Source: Pseudobutyrivibrio sp. YE44 (GTDB lineage: Bacteria > Bacillota > Clostridia > Lachnospirales > Lachnospiraceae). Taken from it: a DNA stretch of 64,000 nucleotides. The DNA is taken from positions 1-64,000 of the forward strand of contig NZ_FMXT01000005.1 in NCBI RefSeq assembly GCF_900104335.1, given 5' to 3'. Below are positions 11,460-18,958 of the stretch, piece after piece; positions within the stretch are counted from its first letter, which is position 1, and every line of letters begins with the position of its first letter. The position numbers were made by a program, and so were the translations under genes. The notes beneath the pieces were generated by a model. It made no database searches. It had not been told where the DNA came from and saw only the letters and a program-made list of their open reading frames with translations.

Positions 11460-11535
11460 AATTACTATTTGCGGTGAAATTCTAGATAGGTTCTTGAGAG
11501 GGGTTCTTCTCAAGGACCAGCTGGAAATAGTGATT
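11460..11535 (+). ncRNA. Candidate structured RNA element after atpC
   Basis: Two nested stems read directly. The outer stem pairs 11460-11470 with 11525-11535 (11 bp, one G-U). The inner hairpin pairs 11489-11499 with 11508-11518 (11 bp, one G-U, 8-nt loop). They are separated by an asymmetric internal loop of 18 nt on the left and 6 nt on the right. A T-rich run (11538-11544) follows, so it could end or attenuate transcription before the small gene at 11564. I do not recognise a known RNA family. Confidence 0.45.
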
Positions 11536-11563
11536 ATATTTTTTAGATGGGAGGAGTTGCACC

Positions 11564-11794
11564 ATGTTAGATGCTGATACAAGGAGAGATATTGAGGACC
11601 TTAAGAGACAGTTATCAATCTTAGAGGGTCAGGAACAAGGGTTGCTCAAAGAACTAGAAACTTTACGTGCGCGAAAGACTGAAGTAAAGGACAAACTGAA
11701 GGTTTTGAGCGATGACGATAAGTATCAGCAGGATATGCTTACTATGGTCTATCAGCAGCGACATGGTAAGCCGCTCACTCCACCTACAGAGTAA
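11564..11794 (+). CDS. Small coiled-coil protein, unknown function
   Basis: A 76-residue hydrophilic protein. Nearly all of it (residues 4-60) has heptad-like spacing of Leu with Lys/Glu, suggesting a single long helix or coiled coil, and it ends in a proline-rich tail (KPLTPPTE). GGGAGGAG lies 8-13 nt before the ATG and a strong terminator follows, so it is very probably a real gene at the end of the atp transcript. I do not recognise the family, and no ATP synthase role can be claimed from sequence. Confidence 0.7.
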   Translation: MLDADTRRDIEDLKRQLSILEGQEQGLLKELETLRARKTEVKDKLKVLSDDDKYQQDMLTMVYQQRHGKPLTPPTE

Positions 11795-11825
11795 TAAATA
11801 TATATATTTGTTATGTAATGTAAAA

Positions 11826-11854
11826 GGCACCGCGTTTGCGGTGCCTTGTTTTTT
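11826..11854 (+). terminator. Rho-independent terminator of the atp transcript
   Basis: A perfect 8-bp GC-rich stem (11826-11833 with 11838-11845, loop GTTT) followed by TTGTTTTTT. It sits between the coiled-coil gene and the convergent XRE regulator. The same stem sequence recurs at 15553. Confidence 0.92.
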
Positions 11855-11865
11855 GATATTTACTG

Positions 11866-12483
11866 TTAATCTGCTTCTTTTGTAAGTACTTTCTTTTGCA
11901 TACTCCACTTTCCACACTTAGGACACTTCATATATCTGGATCTTCCTGCGTGAGGAGCCAGGTTTGCTTGCCAGTAGCCTGGAACATGTCTATCAAAGCA
12001 TTTTTGACACTCATAGTATCCAGCTTTCTGCTCAATTCCAACGGCAATAAATGCAAATGTCAAAATGATTAAAAGACCAAATACTATAAGACAAACTCTC
12101 AGATACACGGGCATTTCCAAAAATGATGCTATAAAACACATACCAATTCCAGCAAGAGTAGCAGGTACGCCAATAAAAATTTCCGTATTTAGTAACTGCT
12201 TATTTTTTTCTTCAATTTCCTTTCGCATTGCCAGAAGATTCTCTTCCGCCTTTTTGTCGTATGATTCTGTCATAATTTTTTCGCCCGACAGGAGTTCATT
12301 AACGTTAATATGAAGTAGCTGGCACAACTCAAGCATAATTCCTGTATCTGGCATAGACTTACCTGTTTCCCATTTACTAACAGCCCTGTCACTGACACCT
12401 ATTTTCTCTGCCAAAATGGCTTGAGTCATACCCTGTTCCTTTCTGCATGATGATATGAATTTTCCAATCTTTATTTGATCCAT
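11866..12483 (-). CDS. XRE-family regulator with membrane segment and zinc-ribbon tail
   Basis: A 205-residue protein with three parts. An N-terminal helix-turn-helix (residues 6-60; TQAILAEKIGVSDRAVSKWE) is followed by a charged coiled linker (about 70-98), two hydrophobic helices (about 103-121 and 127-149), and a C-terminal CxxC pair (ECQKC near 158 and CPKCGKW near 187) that looks like a zinc ribbon. This architecture suggests a membrane-tethered transcription factor that senses an envelope signal. GGAGGG lies upstream. Its target is unknown; the 39-codon gene just upstream on the same strand is a neighbour, but an intervening terminator separates the two. Confidence 0.82.
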   Translation of the reverse strand: MDQIKIGKFISSCRKEQGMTQAILAEKIGVSDRAVSKWETGKSMPDTGIMLELCQLLHINVNELLSGEKIMTESYDKKAEENLLAMRKEIEEKNKQLLNTEIFIGVPATLAGIGMCFIASFLEMPVYLRVCLIVFGLLIILTFAFIAVGIEQKAGYYECQKCFDRHVPGYWQANLAPHAGRSRYMKCPKCGKWSMQKKVLTKEAD

Positions 12484-12633
12484 GTCGGACCCTCCTTTCT
12501 TGAGTCCACTGTATCTTAATGTCGGTATTGTTAACAGGAACTGCTGGTTGAGTTATTGAAAATACGCTATTTTTCTGAATTTCTTAATCTATATTCTAGA
12601 AGATTGTGTTGCAATATAAAATATCTTTTATAA

Positions 12634-12665
12634 ATAAAAAACCACTATCTCATATAAGATAGTGG
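12634..12665 (-). terminator. Terminator of the 39-codon gene
   Basis: On the minus strand a perfect 9-bp stem (12657-12665 with 12642-12650, 6-nt loop) runs into a T-rich tract (12641 down to 12634). It ends the small transcript from 12808 before the XRE gene. Confidence 0.85.
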
Positions 12666-12688
12666 AAGCATCATCTATTGTTTGACCA

Positions 12689-12808
12689 TCAAGCAACATG
12701 ATTTTGTTTTTCCGAATATGTAAGAAGTTCCTGTGCCTTTTTCAACGCTTTCTCTAAATCAACTTCTTTTGAAAGCTGTTCTTGAACCTCTTCTGGTATT
12801 GTTTTCAT
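12689..12808 (-). CDS. 39-residue hydrophilic peptide, unknown function
   Basis: A short gene with all the signs of expression. A consensus GAGGAGG ribosome site lies 6-7 nt before the ATG at 12808, the 39 sense codons end in TGA, and a dedicated terminator follows. The peptide starts MKTIPEEVQEQLSKEVD and continues with ALKKAQELLTY. It is amphipathic-helix-like, rich in Glu and Lys, and lacks cysteine, a signal peptide or a double-glycine motif. No family is recognised. It could be a regulatory peptide, a small protein partner or a toxin/antitoxin-type peptide; nothing in the sequence decides this. Confidence 0.65.
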   Translation of the reverse strand: MKTIPEEVQEQLSKEVDLEKALKKAQELLTYSEKQNHVA

Positions 12809-12999
12809 AACGTCCTCCTCTTATTATGTCTAATAATTTTTATGCAAGCAAAATATTATCAATATTGTTATCACAGAAGTGTCACACTGAAACCTAAATA
12901 TATGTTAGAATTATTAAGAGTTCTTAAGAATCCTTGATAACAAAAAATTTTTAGTATAAGGTTTGGTGGGAACTAGTAATACAAAGGGACGTTCAAATA

Positions 13000-14034
13000 A
13001 TGAATAGGTCACAAATGAAAAAGGCCTTTTGGATGGTTTTGACATTGGCGCTATCTGTGTTGACGGTTGCGGCTCTTTTAAAGCAGAGCGAAAGCATGTC
13101 CATCGAGACGCTTATGAAAAAGATATCAGAGGCTGATACAAAATGGATAACAGCTGCAATTATTTCAACAGCCTGCTATGTCATATTTGAAGCTGTGGCG
13201 CTTTGTTCCATTTTAAAAGGAATAGGCTACAAGCAAAATATAAATAGGGGATTGATTTATAGCACATCAGATGTATATTTTTCAGCTATCACACCTTCTG
13301 CCACTGGTGGTCAGCCTGCCAGCGCATTTTTTATGTTGAAGGATGGTGTTCCAGCTGGTGTTGCATCAGCAGCCCTAATATTAAACTTGATGATGTACAA
13401 TGCGGCAATCATATTCCTAGGAATTGTTGCAATAATAATTGCCCCAAGAAGCTTTATAGGTTTTGGAATAGCCGCAAAGGTGCTGATTATTCTTGGTTTT
13501 GTTGGGTTATCACTCCTTACAGTTTTGTTTTTCTCTATTCTAAGAAATAGCAAGAAGGTATTTTCAGTAATAAGAAGAATTTTAAATTTCCTTGCTTCAA
13601 AAAAGATTATCCATAGACTTGAACCACGATTACAAAAGCTGACAAAGATAGAAGCTGATTATAAAAACTGTGCAAAGCTTATGGCTGGTAAAACAAGGAT
13701 TATGTTTAAAGCCTTTTTCTGGAACGTTTTGCAGCGCGCTTCACAGATAATTGTTCCAGCCTTGGTGTACATATCCTTAGGCGGAAAATGCAGTTTAGTA
13801 AAGATGCTGTTCTCAAAGCAGTGCTTAATAAATATAGGTTATAATTATGTTCCAATACCTGGTGCACTTGGTATTGCGGATTATTTGATGATAGATGGTT
13901 TTTCTAGTATCATGTTTAAGGATGCCGCTTTTGAGCTAGATATGATAAGTCGAGGACTTACCTTTTATATTTGCGTTACATTAAGCGGTTTAATAACCCT
14001 TTTGGGATATTTGAAAGGACGACACAAGAAATGA
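13000..14034 (+). CDS. Lysylphosphatidylglycerol synthase-type transmembrane (UPF0104/YbhN-like) protein
   Basis: A 344-residue integral membrane protein with about eight helices and the family hallmarks: SATGGQPASAFFM after helix 3 and VPIPGALGIADYLM near the C-terminus. It corresponds to the flippase-like membrane half of MprF without the lysyl-transferase domain. Members are proposed to move or present phospholipids. Its location with pssA and psd (4-nt overlap with pssA) supports a role in phospholipid handling. A possible promoter, TTGATA-15 nt-TATAAG, lies at 12934-12960. Confidence 0.85.
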   Translation: MNRSQMKKAFWMVLTLALSVLTVAALLKQSESMSIETLMKKISEADTKWITAAIISTACYVIFEAVALCSILKGIGYKQNINRGLIYSTSDVYFSAITPSATGGQPASAFFMLKDGVPAGVASAALILNLMMYNAAIIFLGIVAIIIAPRSFIGFGIAAKVLIILGFVGLSLLTVLFFSILRNSKKVFSVIRRILNFLASKKIIHRLEPRLQKLTKIEADYKNCAKLMAGKTRIMFKAFFWNVLQRASQIIVPALVYISLGGKCSLVKMLFSKQCLINIGYNYVPIPGALGIADYLMIDGFSSIMFKDAAFELDMISRGLTFYICVTLSGLITLLGYLKGRHKK

Positions 14035-14726
14035 TGATAGGTGTTTATGATTATACGGTTATTTTGACATATTTATCTACACTCTCAGGTGTAATTGGTA
14101 TTATAGTTACCATGACAGGAATTGGACATCCTTACTGCGGTACTATGTTTTTGATGATTTCAGGCTTACTTGATGGCTTTGATGGAAAGGTTGCTCGAAC
14201 TAAGAAAAATCGTTCAGATTTTGAAAAGGAATTCGGCGTACAGATTGATTCATTATCTGATTTGATTTGCTTCGGGGTTCTTCCAGCATCCATTGGTATT
14301 GCTCAGCTCCGCGTTAGCGGACTTCTTACTGATTTAGGACGTAAGGCAGTTAAGCCAGACAATTACTCATTTGTATTGCTCCTAATTACTATTGCTGCCT
14401 TCTATGTATTGGCTGCGCTTATTCGTCTCGCTTATTTCAACTCTACTTCAGACCAAAGAGCTGAAGAGGCTATGATTAAGGGAAAGGCATACTTTACAGG
14501 TCTTCCTGTTACTTCGGCTGCATTGATTTTCCCACTTACATTGGTTCTTCACTGGATTCTTTCGGCTGATCTTACTGTTTTCTATTTCTGGCTTATGCTT
14601 ATAGTTGCAGTATTATTCATTGGTAACTTTAAGGTTCCAAAGCCAAACAAAAAGCAGTTCGCTGTTATATTGGTTATTGGATTAGTAGAATTTATCGGAA
14701 CATTGTTGATTTTATTTTGCGCGTAA
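14031..14726 (+). CDS. pssA: CDP-diacylglycerol-serine O-phosphatidyltransferase
   Basis: A 231-residue membrane enzyme that makes phosphatidylserine from CDP-diacylglycerol and serine. The CDP-alcohol phosphotransferase motif is complete: D48xxD51G52xxA55R56 ... G69xxxD73xxxD77. The start at 14031 overlaps the previous stop (ATGA), favouring coupled translation; the longer open frame from 13971 is not needed. With psd directly downstream, the pair gives the two-step route to phosphatidylethanolamine. Confidence 0.9.
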   Translation: MMIGVYDYTVILTYLSTLSGVIGIIVTMTGIGHPYCGTMFLMISGLLDGFDGKVARTKKNRSDFEKEFGVQIDSLSDLICFGVLPASIGIAQLRVSGLLTDLGRKAVKPDNYSFVLLLITIAAFYVLAALIRLAYFNSTSDQRAEEAMIKGKAYFTGLPVTSAALIFPLTLVLHWILSADLTVFYFWLMLIVAVLFIGNFKVPKPNKKQFAVILVIGLVEFIGTLLILFCA

Positions 14727-14729
14727 AAT

Positions 14730-15545
14730 ATGAGTGGATTAGATTTTTTATATAAGACAAAGTTGGGGCGAATAATACTTCGCCCTTTATTATTAAAACC
14801 AGTTTCAGATTTTTCAGGATGGCTGTTGGATACCAAGGCCTCAAAATGTATTATTAAAGGTTTTGCAAGTTCTAATGGAATAAAATTGGAGGATTATATC
14901 TTAGATGATATCAATTGTTTCAATGATTTCTTCTGTCGCCCTATAAGGCCTGAACTTAGACCTCTTGATATGGATGAAAATCATCTTATGGCACCATGTG
15001 ATGGTCTGTTGAAGGTTTATCCTATCGAAGACGGCTTGGTAATGCCAGTAAAACAGAGCCAGTATTCAGTTGCTGATTTGTTGGAAGACGAAGAATTAGC
15101 AAAATCCTTTGATGGGGGATATTGCTTAGTATATCGCCTATGTGTAAATCATTATCATCGATATGCATATTTTGAGTCTGGAGAAAAGTCGAAAGACGTT
15201 GTTATACCTGGCTTTTATCATACTGTACAGCCAGTAGCACTTGAGGCTGGCCCCGTATTCGTACAAAATGCTCGTCAGTACACTGTTATTGACACAAAGC
15301 AATTTGGACGCTGCGTACAGATGGAAGTGGGGGCTATGCTTGTAGGTCGTATCGTTAACGATGAACCTGCGGCTTGCTCCGTAAGACGTGGTGCTGAGAA
15401 AGGCCACTTTGAATACGGCGGCTCCACCATCATCATCCTCGTTCCAAAGGATAAGGTGCAGATTGATGAGCACATTATGAAGCTGAGCCATAATGGTGTA
15501 GAAACGCCTGTTAAGATGGGTGAATGTGTAGGAATAAAGATGTAA
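14730..15545 (+). CDS. psd: Phosphatidylserine decarboxylase proenzyme
   Basis: A 271-residue proenzyme that decarboxylates phosphatidylserine to phosphatidylethanolamine. The self-processing site is G230-G231-S232-T233 (YGGSTIII); cleavage before Ser232 would create the pyruvoyl group and a short alpha chain of 40 residues. HYHRYAYF and the APCDG region fit the active site. No clear ribosome site lies in the 3-nt gap after pssA, so it relies on coupling. A bidirectional terminator follows. Confidence 0.92.
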   Translation: MSGLDFLYKTKLGRIILRPLLLKPVSDFSGWLLDTKASKCIIKGFASSNGIKLEDYILDDINCFNDFFCRPIRPELRPLDMDENHLMAPCDGLLKVYPIEDGLVMPVKQSQYSVADLLEDEELAKSFDGGYCLVYRLCVNHYHRYAYFESGEKSKDVVIPGFYHTVQPVALEAGPVFVQNARQYTVIDTKQFGRCVQMEVGAMLVGRIVNDEPAACSVRRGAEKGHFEYGGSTIIILVPKDKVQIDEHIMKLSHNGVETPVKMGECVGIKM

Positions 15546-15552
15546 AAATAAA

Positions 15553-15580
15553 GGCACCGCAACTGCGGTGCCTTTACTTA
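15553..15580. terminator. Bidirectional terminator between psd and greA-like gene
   Basis: A perfect stem (15553-15560 with 15565-15572, loop AACT), with T-rich tracts on both strands (TTTACTTAC on +, TTTATTTTTAC on -). It serves the convergent genes psd and the GreA-like gene. Its stem bases equal those of the 11826 terminator. Confidence 0.88.
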
Positions 15581-15610
15581 CGTTAAAAATTTGAAAATAC
15601 AAAACAGGAT

Positions 15611-16114
15611 TTAATATCTCTTAATCTTGTCATCTTCATCGGTCGTTGATTTGTCAATCAACCTAATCTCTACCTCGTAGGAATAGTCATCATTAACCTT
15701 AACCATGACCTTATCACCTACATGTTTGCCACGTATTGCGGATCCGAGTGGGGATTCTATGGAAATAAGCCCTTTAAGAGAGTTTCCGCGGATAGAGGTA
15801 ACAAGTTTGTAGGTTTCCTCACAATCATCCTCTGGAATATAGATGGTGACAGTGTTGTTAATGCCCACTTCATCGTCAGCGCTGGAGTCGTCAACCACCT
15901 CTGCGAATTTAAGCATCTTCTCTAAGTAGCGGATGCGGCTGTCGTTCATGTTCTTGGCGCGCTTTGCTTCATGGTACTCAAAGTTCTCAGAAAGGTCACC
16001 CTGAGCGCGAGTCTCCTTTACTTCCTCTAAAAGCTTCGGTCTGATAACAAGCTTACGCTCGTCGATTTCTGCCTGAATTTTATCAATATCCCCTTGGGTA
16101 AGTCTTTCGCCCAT
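15611..16114 (-). CDS. GreA/GreB-family transcription factor, divergent paralogue
   Basis: 167 residues starting at MGERLTQGDIDKI, where GGAGGAC precedes the ATG; the frame is open further upstream without a ribosome site. The N-terminal coiled coil carries the tip motif ARAQGDLSEN..., so the acidic residues used to trigger RNA cleavage in stalled polymerase are present. The C-terminal FKBP-like domain (NSLKGLISIESPLGSAIRGK) is normal. A second, more canonical greA lies at 54838. Whether this copy has a specialised role is unknown. Confidence 0.85.
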   Translation of the reverse strand: MGERLTQGDIDKIQAEIDERKLVIRPKLLEEVKETRAQGDLSENFEYHEAKRAKNMNDSRIRYLEKMLKFAEVVDDSSADDEVGINNTVTIYIPEDDCEETYKLVTSIRGNSLKGLISIESPLGSAIRGKHVGDKVMVKVNDDYSYEVEIRLIDKSTTDEDDKIKRY

Positions 16115-16394
16115 ACTAGTCCTCCAATTACAATAAATTAATACAAAAAATATGAGTGGCAAATGAGCTTTGCCACTTATTTAATAATAGCCAATTAAGG
16201 TGTGTATTGTCAAAAATTAAACCAAAAGGAGAAATAGCAACTACTAAACCCTGTGTATATAGACCAATACTATAGTAAAGATAGAATTTATTTAGGGAAA
16301 ATGATATAGTAAATAAAGGAAAATTTTGTTAAATGGCATCTACCTAGAGGTTAAACCTAAAGATGTTAAATATAAATAGTTAGGAGTAATAAAA
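16115..16394. other. Divergent intergenic region between greA-like and pepD
   Basis: 280 nt without a supported gene. It holds promoter-like AT-rich sequence, with two TATAGT hexamers near 16270 and 16314. An imperfect inverted repeat (CATCT ... AGATG with AGGTT/ACCT inside, about 16342-16371) lies just upstream of pepD. No riboswitch was recognised. Confidence 0.35.
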
Positions 16395-17828
16395 ATGGCA
16401 GTATTAGGCAATTGTAAGCCAGAGAGAGTTTTTCATTATTTTGAGGAGATTTGTAGTATCCCACATCCTTCTTATCACGAGGAAAAGATTAGTGCATACT
16501 TAGTAGATTTTGCTAAGGCTCACAATCTTGAATATTACACAGACGATTTATACAACGTAATCATGATTAAGGAAGCATCTGCAGGAATGGAGAATGCACC
16601 AGCATTAATCCTTCAGGGACACATGGACATGGTTGCTGAGCAGGATCCAGATTGCACAAAGGATATGCTTACAGAAGGCCTTGATCTTGAAATCGTTGAT
16701 GGCTTTGTTACAGCTAAGGGTACAACTCTTGGTGGCGATGATGGTATCGCTGTTGCTATGGCACTTGCAATCCTTGAGGATGAGGAGCTTAAGCACCCAC
16801 GTCTTGAGGTTATCATTACGGTTTCAGAAGAGGTTGGAATGGAAGGTGCAGCAGGCATCGATGTTTCAATGCTTAAGGGACGCAAGCTTTTAAATCTTGA
16901 TTCAGAGGAAGAGGGACATTTCCTTGCTGGCTGTGCAGGCGGCTGCAGAATGGACATTGAGTATCCATTCGTAAAGGAAGAGATTAAGGGCGCCCTTGTT
17001 TCAATCAATGTTAAGGATTGTACAGGCGGTCACTCAGGTGCAGAAATCGACAAGGGTCGTGTAAATGCATCACATGCAGCAAACCGTATTCTTGCAGCAG
17101 CTGTAGAGGTTGCAGATGTAAACCTTGTTGACTATGTTGGTGGAACAAAGGATAATGCAATCCCACGTTCAACAAGCGCAAAGGTTGTTACAACTCCAGA
17201 GGCAATCAAGGCTATGGAAGCTGAAGCAAAGGCTATCATGAATGAGTATGCCGTTACAGATCCAGACATGAAGATTGAAGTTGTAAACGAGGGAAATGTT
17301 GTAGTTAACGGTGTTAACGCTGCTGACACAAAGAGAATCGTTGAGCTTATTCTTTCAATGCCAAACGGCATCCAAACAATGAGTCATGACATCGAGGGTC
17401 TTGTAGAGACATCTCTTAACCTTGGTATTTTAAATCTTCTTGAGTATGAGCTTAAGTTCTCTTGCTCACTCAGAAGTTCAGTAGATAGCGCAAAGACAGC
17501 TCTTATGAGAAAGGTTTCTATGATTGGAAAGGCCTTCGGATGTAAGGTTTCTACTCATGGTGAGTATCCAGCATGGGAGTACAAGCGTGAGTCTAAGTTC
17601 AGAGATGAGCTTGTAAAGATTTACGAGGAGATGAACGGAGAGAAGCCAATCGTTGAGACAATTCACGCAGGCGTAGAGTGTGGACTTCTTGCTTCAAAGC
17701 TTGAAGGTCTTGATGCTGTTTCAATCGGTCCAGAGATGTACGATATTCATACTCCAAAGGAGCGTTTATCAATTGCTTCTACAGAGAGAGTATACAACTA
17801 TGTAGTTAAAGTTATCGAGAACATGTAA
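16395..17828 (+). CDS. pepD: Aminoacyl-histidine dipeptidase (M20 family, PepD)
   Basis: A 477-residue cytosolic metallodipeptidase. Zinc-site motifs are LQGHMDMV (near residue 76), GGDDGIA (near 116) and SEEVGMEGA (near 150), where adjacent glutamates act as base and ligand. HSGAEID sits at the start of the lid domain. PepD hydrolyses Xaa-His and other dipeptides for amino acid recycling. TTAGGAG lies before the ATG. It lies 30 nt before the phosphofructokinase gene and may be co-transcribed. Confidence 0.9.
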   Translation: MAVLGNCKPERVFHYFEEICSIPHPSYHEEKISAYLVDFAKAHNLEYYTDDLYNVIMIKEASAGMENAPALILQGHMDMVAEQDPDCTKDMLTEGLDLEIVDGFVTAKGTTLGGDDGIAVAMALAILEDEELKHPRLEVIITVSEEVGMEGAAGIDVSMLKGRKLLNLDSEEEGHFLAGCAGGCRMDIEYPFVKEEIKGALVSINVKDCTGGHSGAEIDKGRVNASHAANRILAAAVEVADVNLVDYVGGTKDNAIPRSTSAKVVTTPEAIKAMEAEAKAIMNEYAVTDPDMKIEVVNEGNVVVNGVNAADTKRIVELILSMPNGIQTMSHDIEGLVETSLNLGILNLLEYELKFSCSLRSSVDSAKTALMRKVSMIGKAFGCKVSTHGEYPAWEYKRESKFRDELVKIYEEMNGEKPIVETIHAGVECGLLASKLEGLDAVSIGPEMYDIHTPKERLSIASTERVYNYVVKVIENM

Positions 17829-17858
17829 CCGAGCAAATGAAAAGAGGGGTACAAGACT

Positions 17859-18932
17859 ATGATGAGAATCGGATTGCTTACAAGTGGTGGTGACTGTCAG
17901 GCTCTTAATGCTGCAATGCGCGGTGTTGTTAAGGGCTTGGCTGCAAACGTAAAGGACCTTGAAGTGTACGGTTATTTCAATGGCTACAAGGGTCTGATTT
18001 ATGGTGATTACAGACTTCTCACAAGCCAGGATTTCTCAGGTATTCTTACAAGAGGTGGAACAATCCTAGGCTCCAGTCGTCAGCCATTCAAGCTCATGCG
18101 TGAGCCTGATGAGAACGGTTTAGACAAGGTTGAGGCAATGAAATCCAACTACTACAAGCTGAATCTCAACTGTCTTGTTATCCTTGGTGGAAATGGAACA
18201 CAAAAGACTGCAAACCTCCTTCGAGAGGAAGGTCTTAACATCATCCATCTTCCAAAGACTATAGACAACGATATTTACGGCACAGACTTAACCTTTGGTT
18301 TCCAAAGTGCCATCGATATTGCTTGTAATACAATCGATTGTATTCATACTACAGCATCTTCTCATAGCCGTGTGTTCATCGTAGAGGTTATGGGACACAA
18401 GGTAGGATGGCTCACTCTGTATGCCGGTGTTGCATCAGGTGCAGATATTATCCTTCTTCCAGAGATTCCATACGACATAAAGAAGGTAGTAAAGGCCATC
18501 AACAAGCGTGCCGAGGAAGGCAAAGGCTTTACAATCTTAGCTGTAGCTGAGGGTGCTATTTCAAAGGAAGATGCAAAGCTTTCAAAGAAGGAATACAAGA
18601 AAAAGCTTGAAGAATCAAAGTATCCTTCAGTTTCTTACGAGATTGCAGACAGAATCCAGAAGGAAACAGGCATCGAGGTTCGTGTTACCGTGCCTGGCCA
18701 TATGCAGCGAGGTGGAAGCCCAGATCCATTTGATAGAGTGCTTTGTACACGACTTGGTTCTGCAGCAGCTCAGGCAATCCTTGATGAGGATTATGGAAAC
18801 ATGATTGCCATGGTAAATGGCAAAACAAAACGAATTCCACTTGAAGATGTGGCTGGCAAGCTTAAGGTTGTTGAGCCTGATTGTCAGATGATAGAGGAGG
18901 CTAAGCGAATCGGCATTAGCTTCGGAGACTAA
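17859..18932 (+). CDS. pfkA: 6-phosphofructokinase (mixed ATP/PPi-type signature)
   Basis: A 357-residue phosphofructokinase converting fructose 6-phosphate to fructose 1,6-bisphosphate. The phosphoryl-donor loop is GGNGT (G110-T114) and the catalytic loop is PKTIDND (K133, D136, D138). Classical ATP enzymes have GGDGS with GTIDND; PPi enzymes have GGDDS with K at the second position. The present combination, Gly plus Lys, is that of the group III enzymes, whose donor cannot be predicted from these residues. MQRGGSPDPFDR is normal. A start at either of the two adjacent ATGs is possible. Confidence 0.88.
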   Translation: MMRIGLLTSGGDCQALNAAMRGVVKGLAANVKDLEVYGYFNGYKGLIYGDYRLLTSQDFSGILTRGGTILGSSRQPFKLMREPDENGLDKVEAMKSNYYKLNLNCLVILGGNGTQKTANLLREEGLNIIHLPKTIDNDIYGTDLTFGFQSAIDIACNTIDCIHTTASSHSRVFIVEVMGHKVGWLTLYAGVASGADIILLPEIPYDIKKVVKAINKRAEEGKGFTILAVAEGAISKEDAKLSKKEYKKKLEESKYPSVSYEIADRIQKETGIEVRVTVPGHMQRGGSPDPFDRVLCTRLGSAAAQAILDEDYGNMIAMVNGKTKRIPLEDVAGKLKVVEPDCQMIEEAKRIGISFGD

Positions 18933-18958
18933 TAAAAGTTTAAGGGTAGGTAATTGTT

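Noticed and set aside
11826-15580. Identical stems of the terminators at 11826 and 15553 as a mobile repeat
   Set aside because: Identity covers only the 8-bp stem arms; loops and flanks differ, so convergent terminator sequence is the simpler reading.
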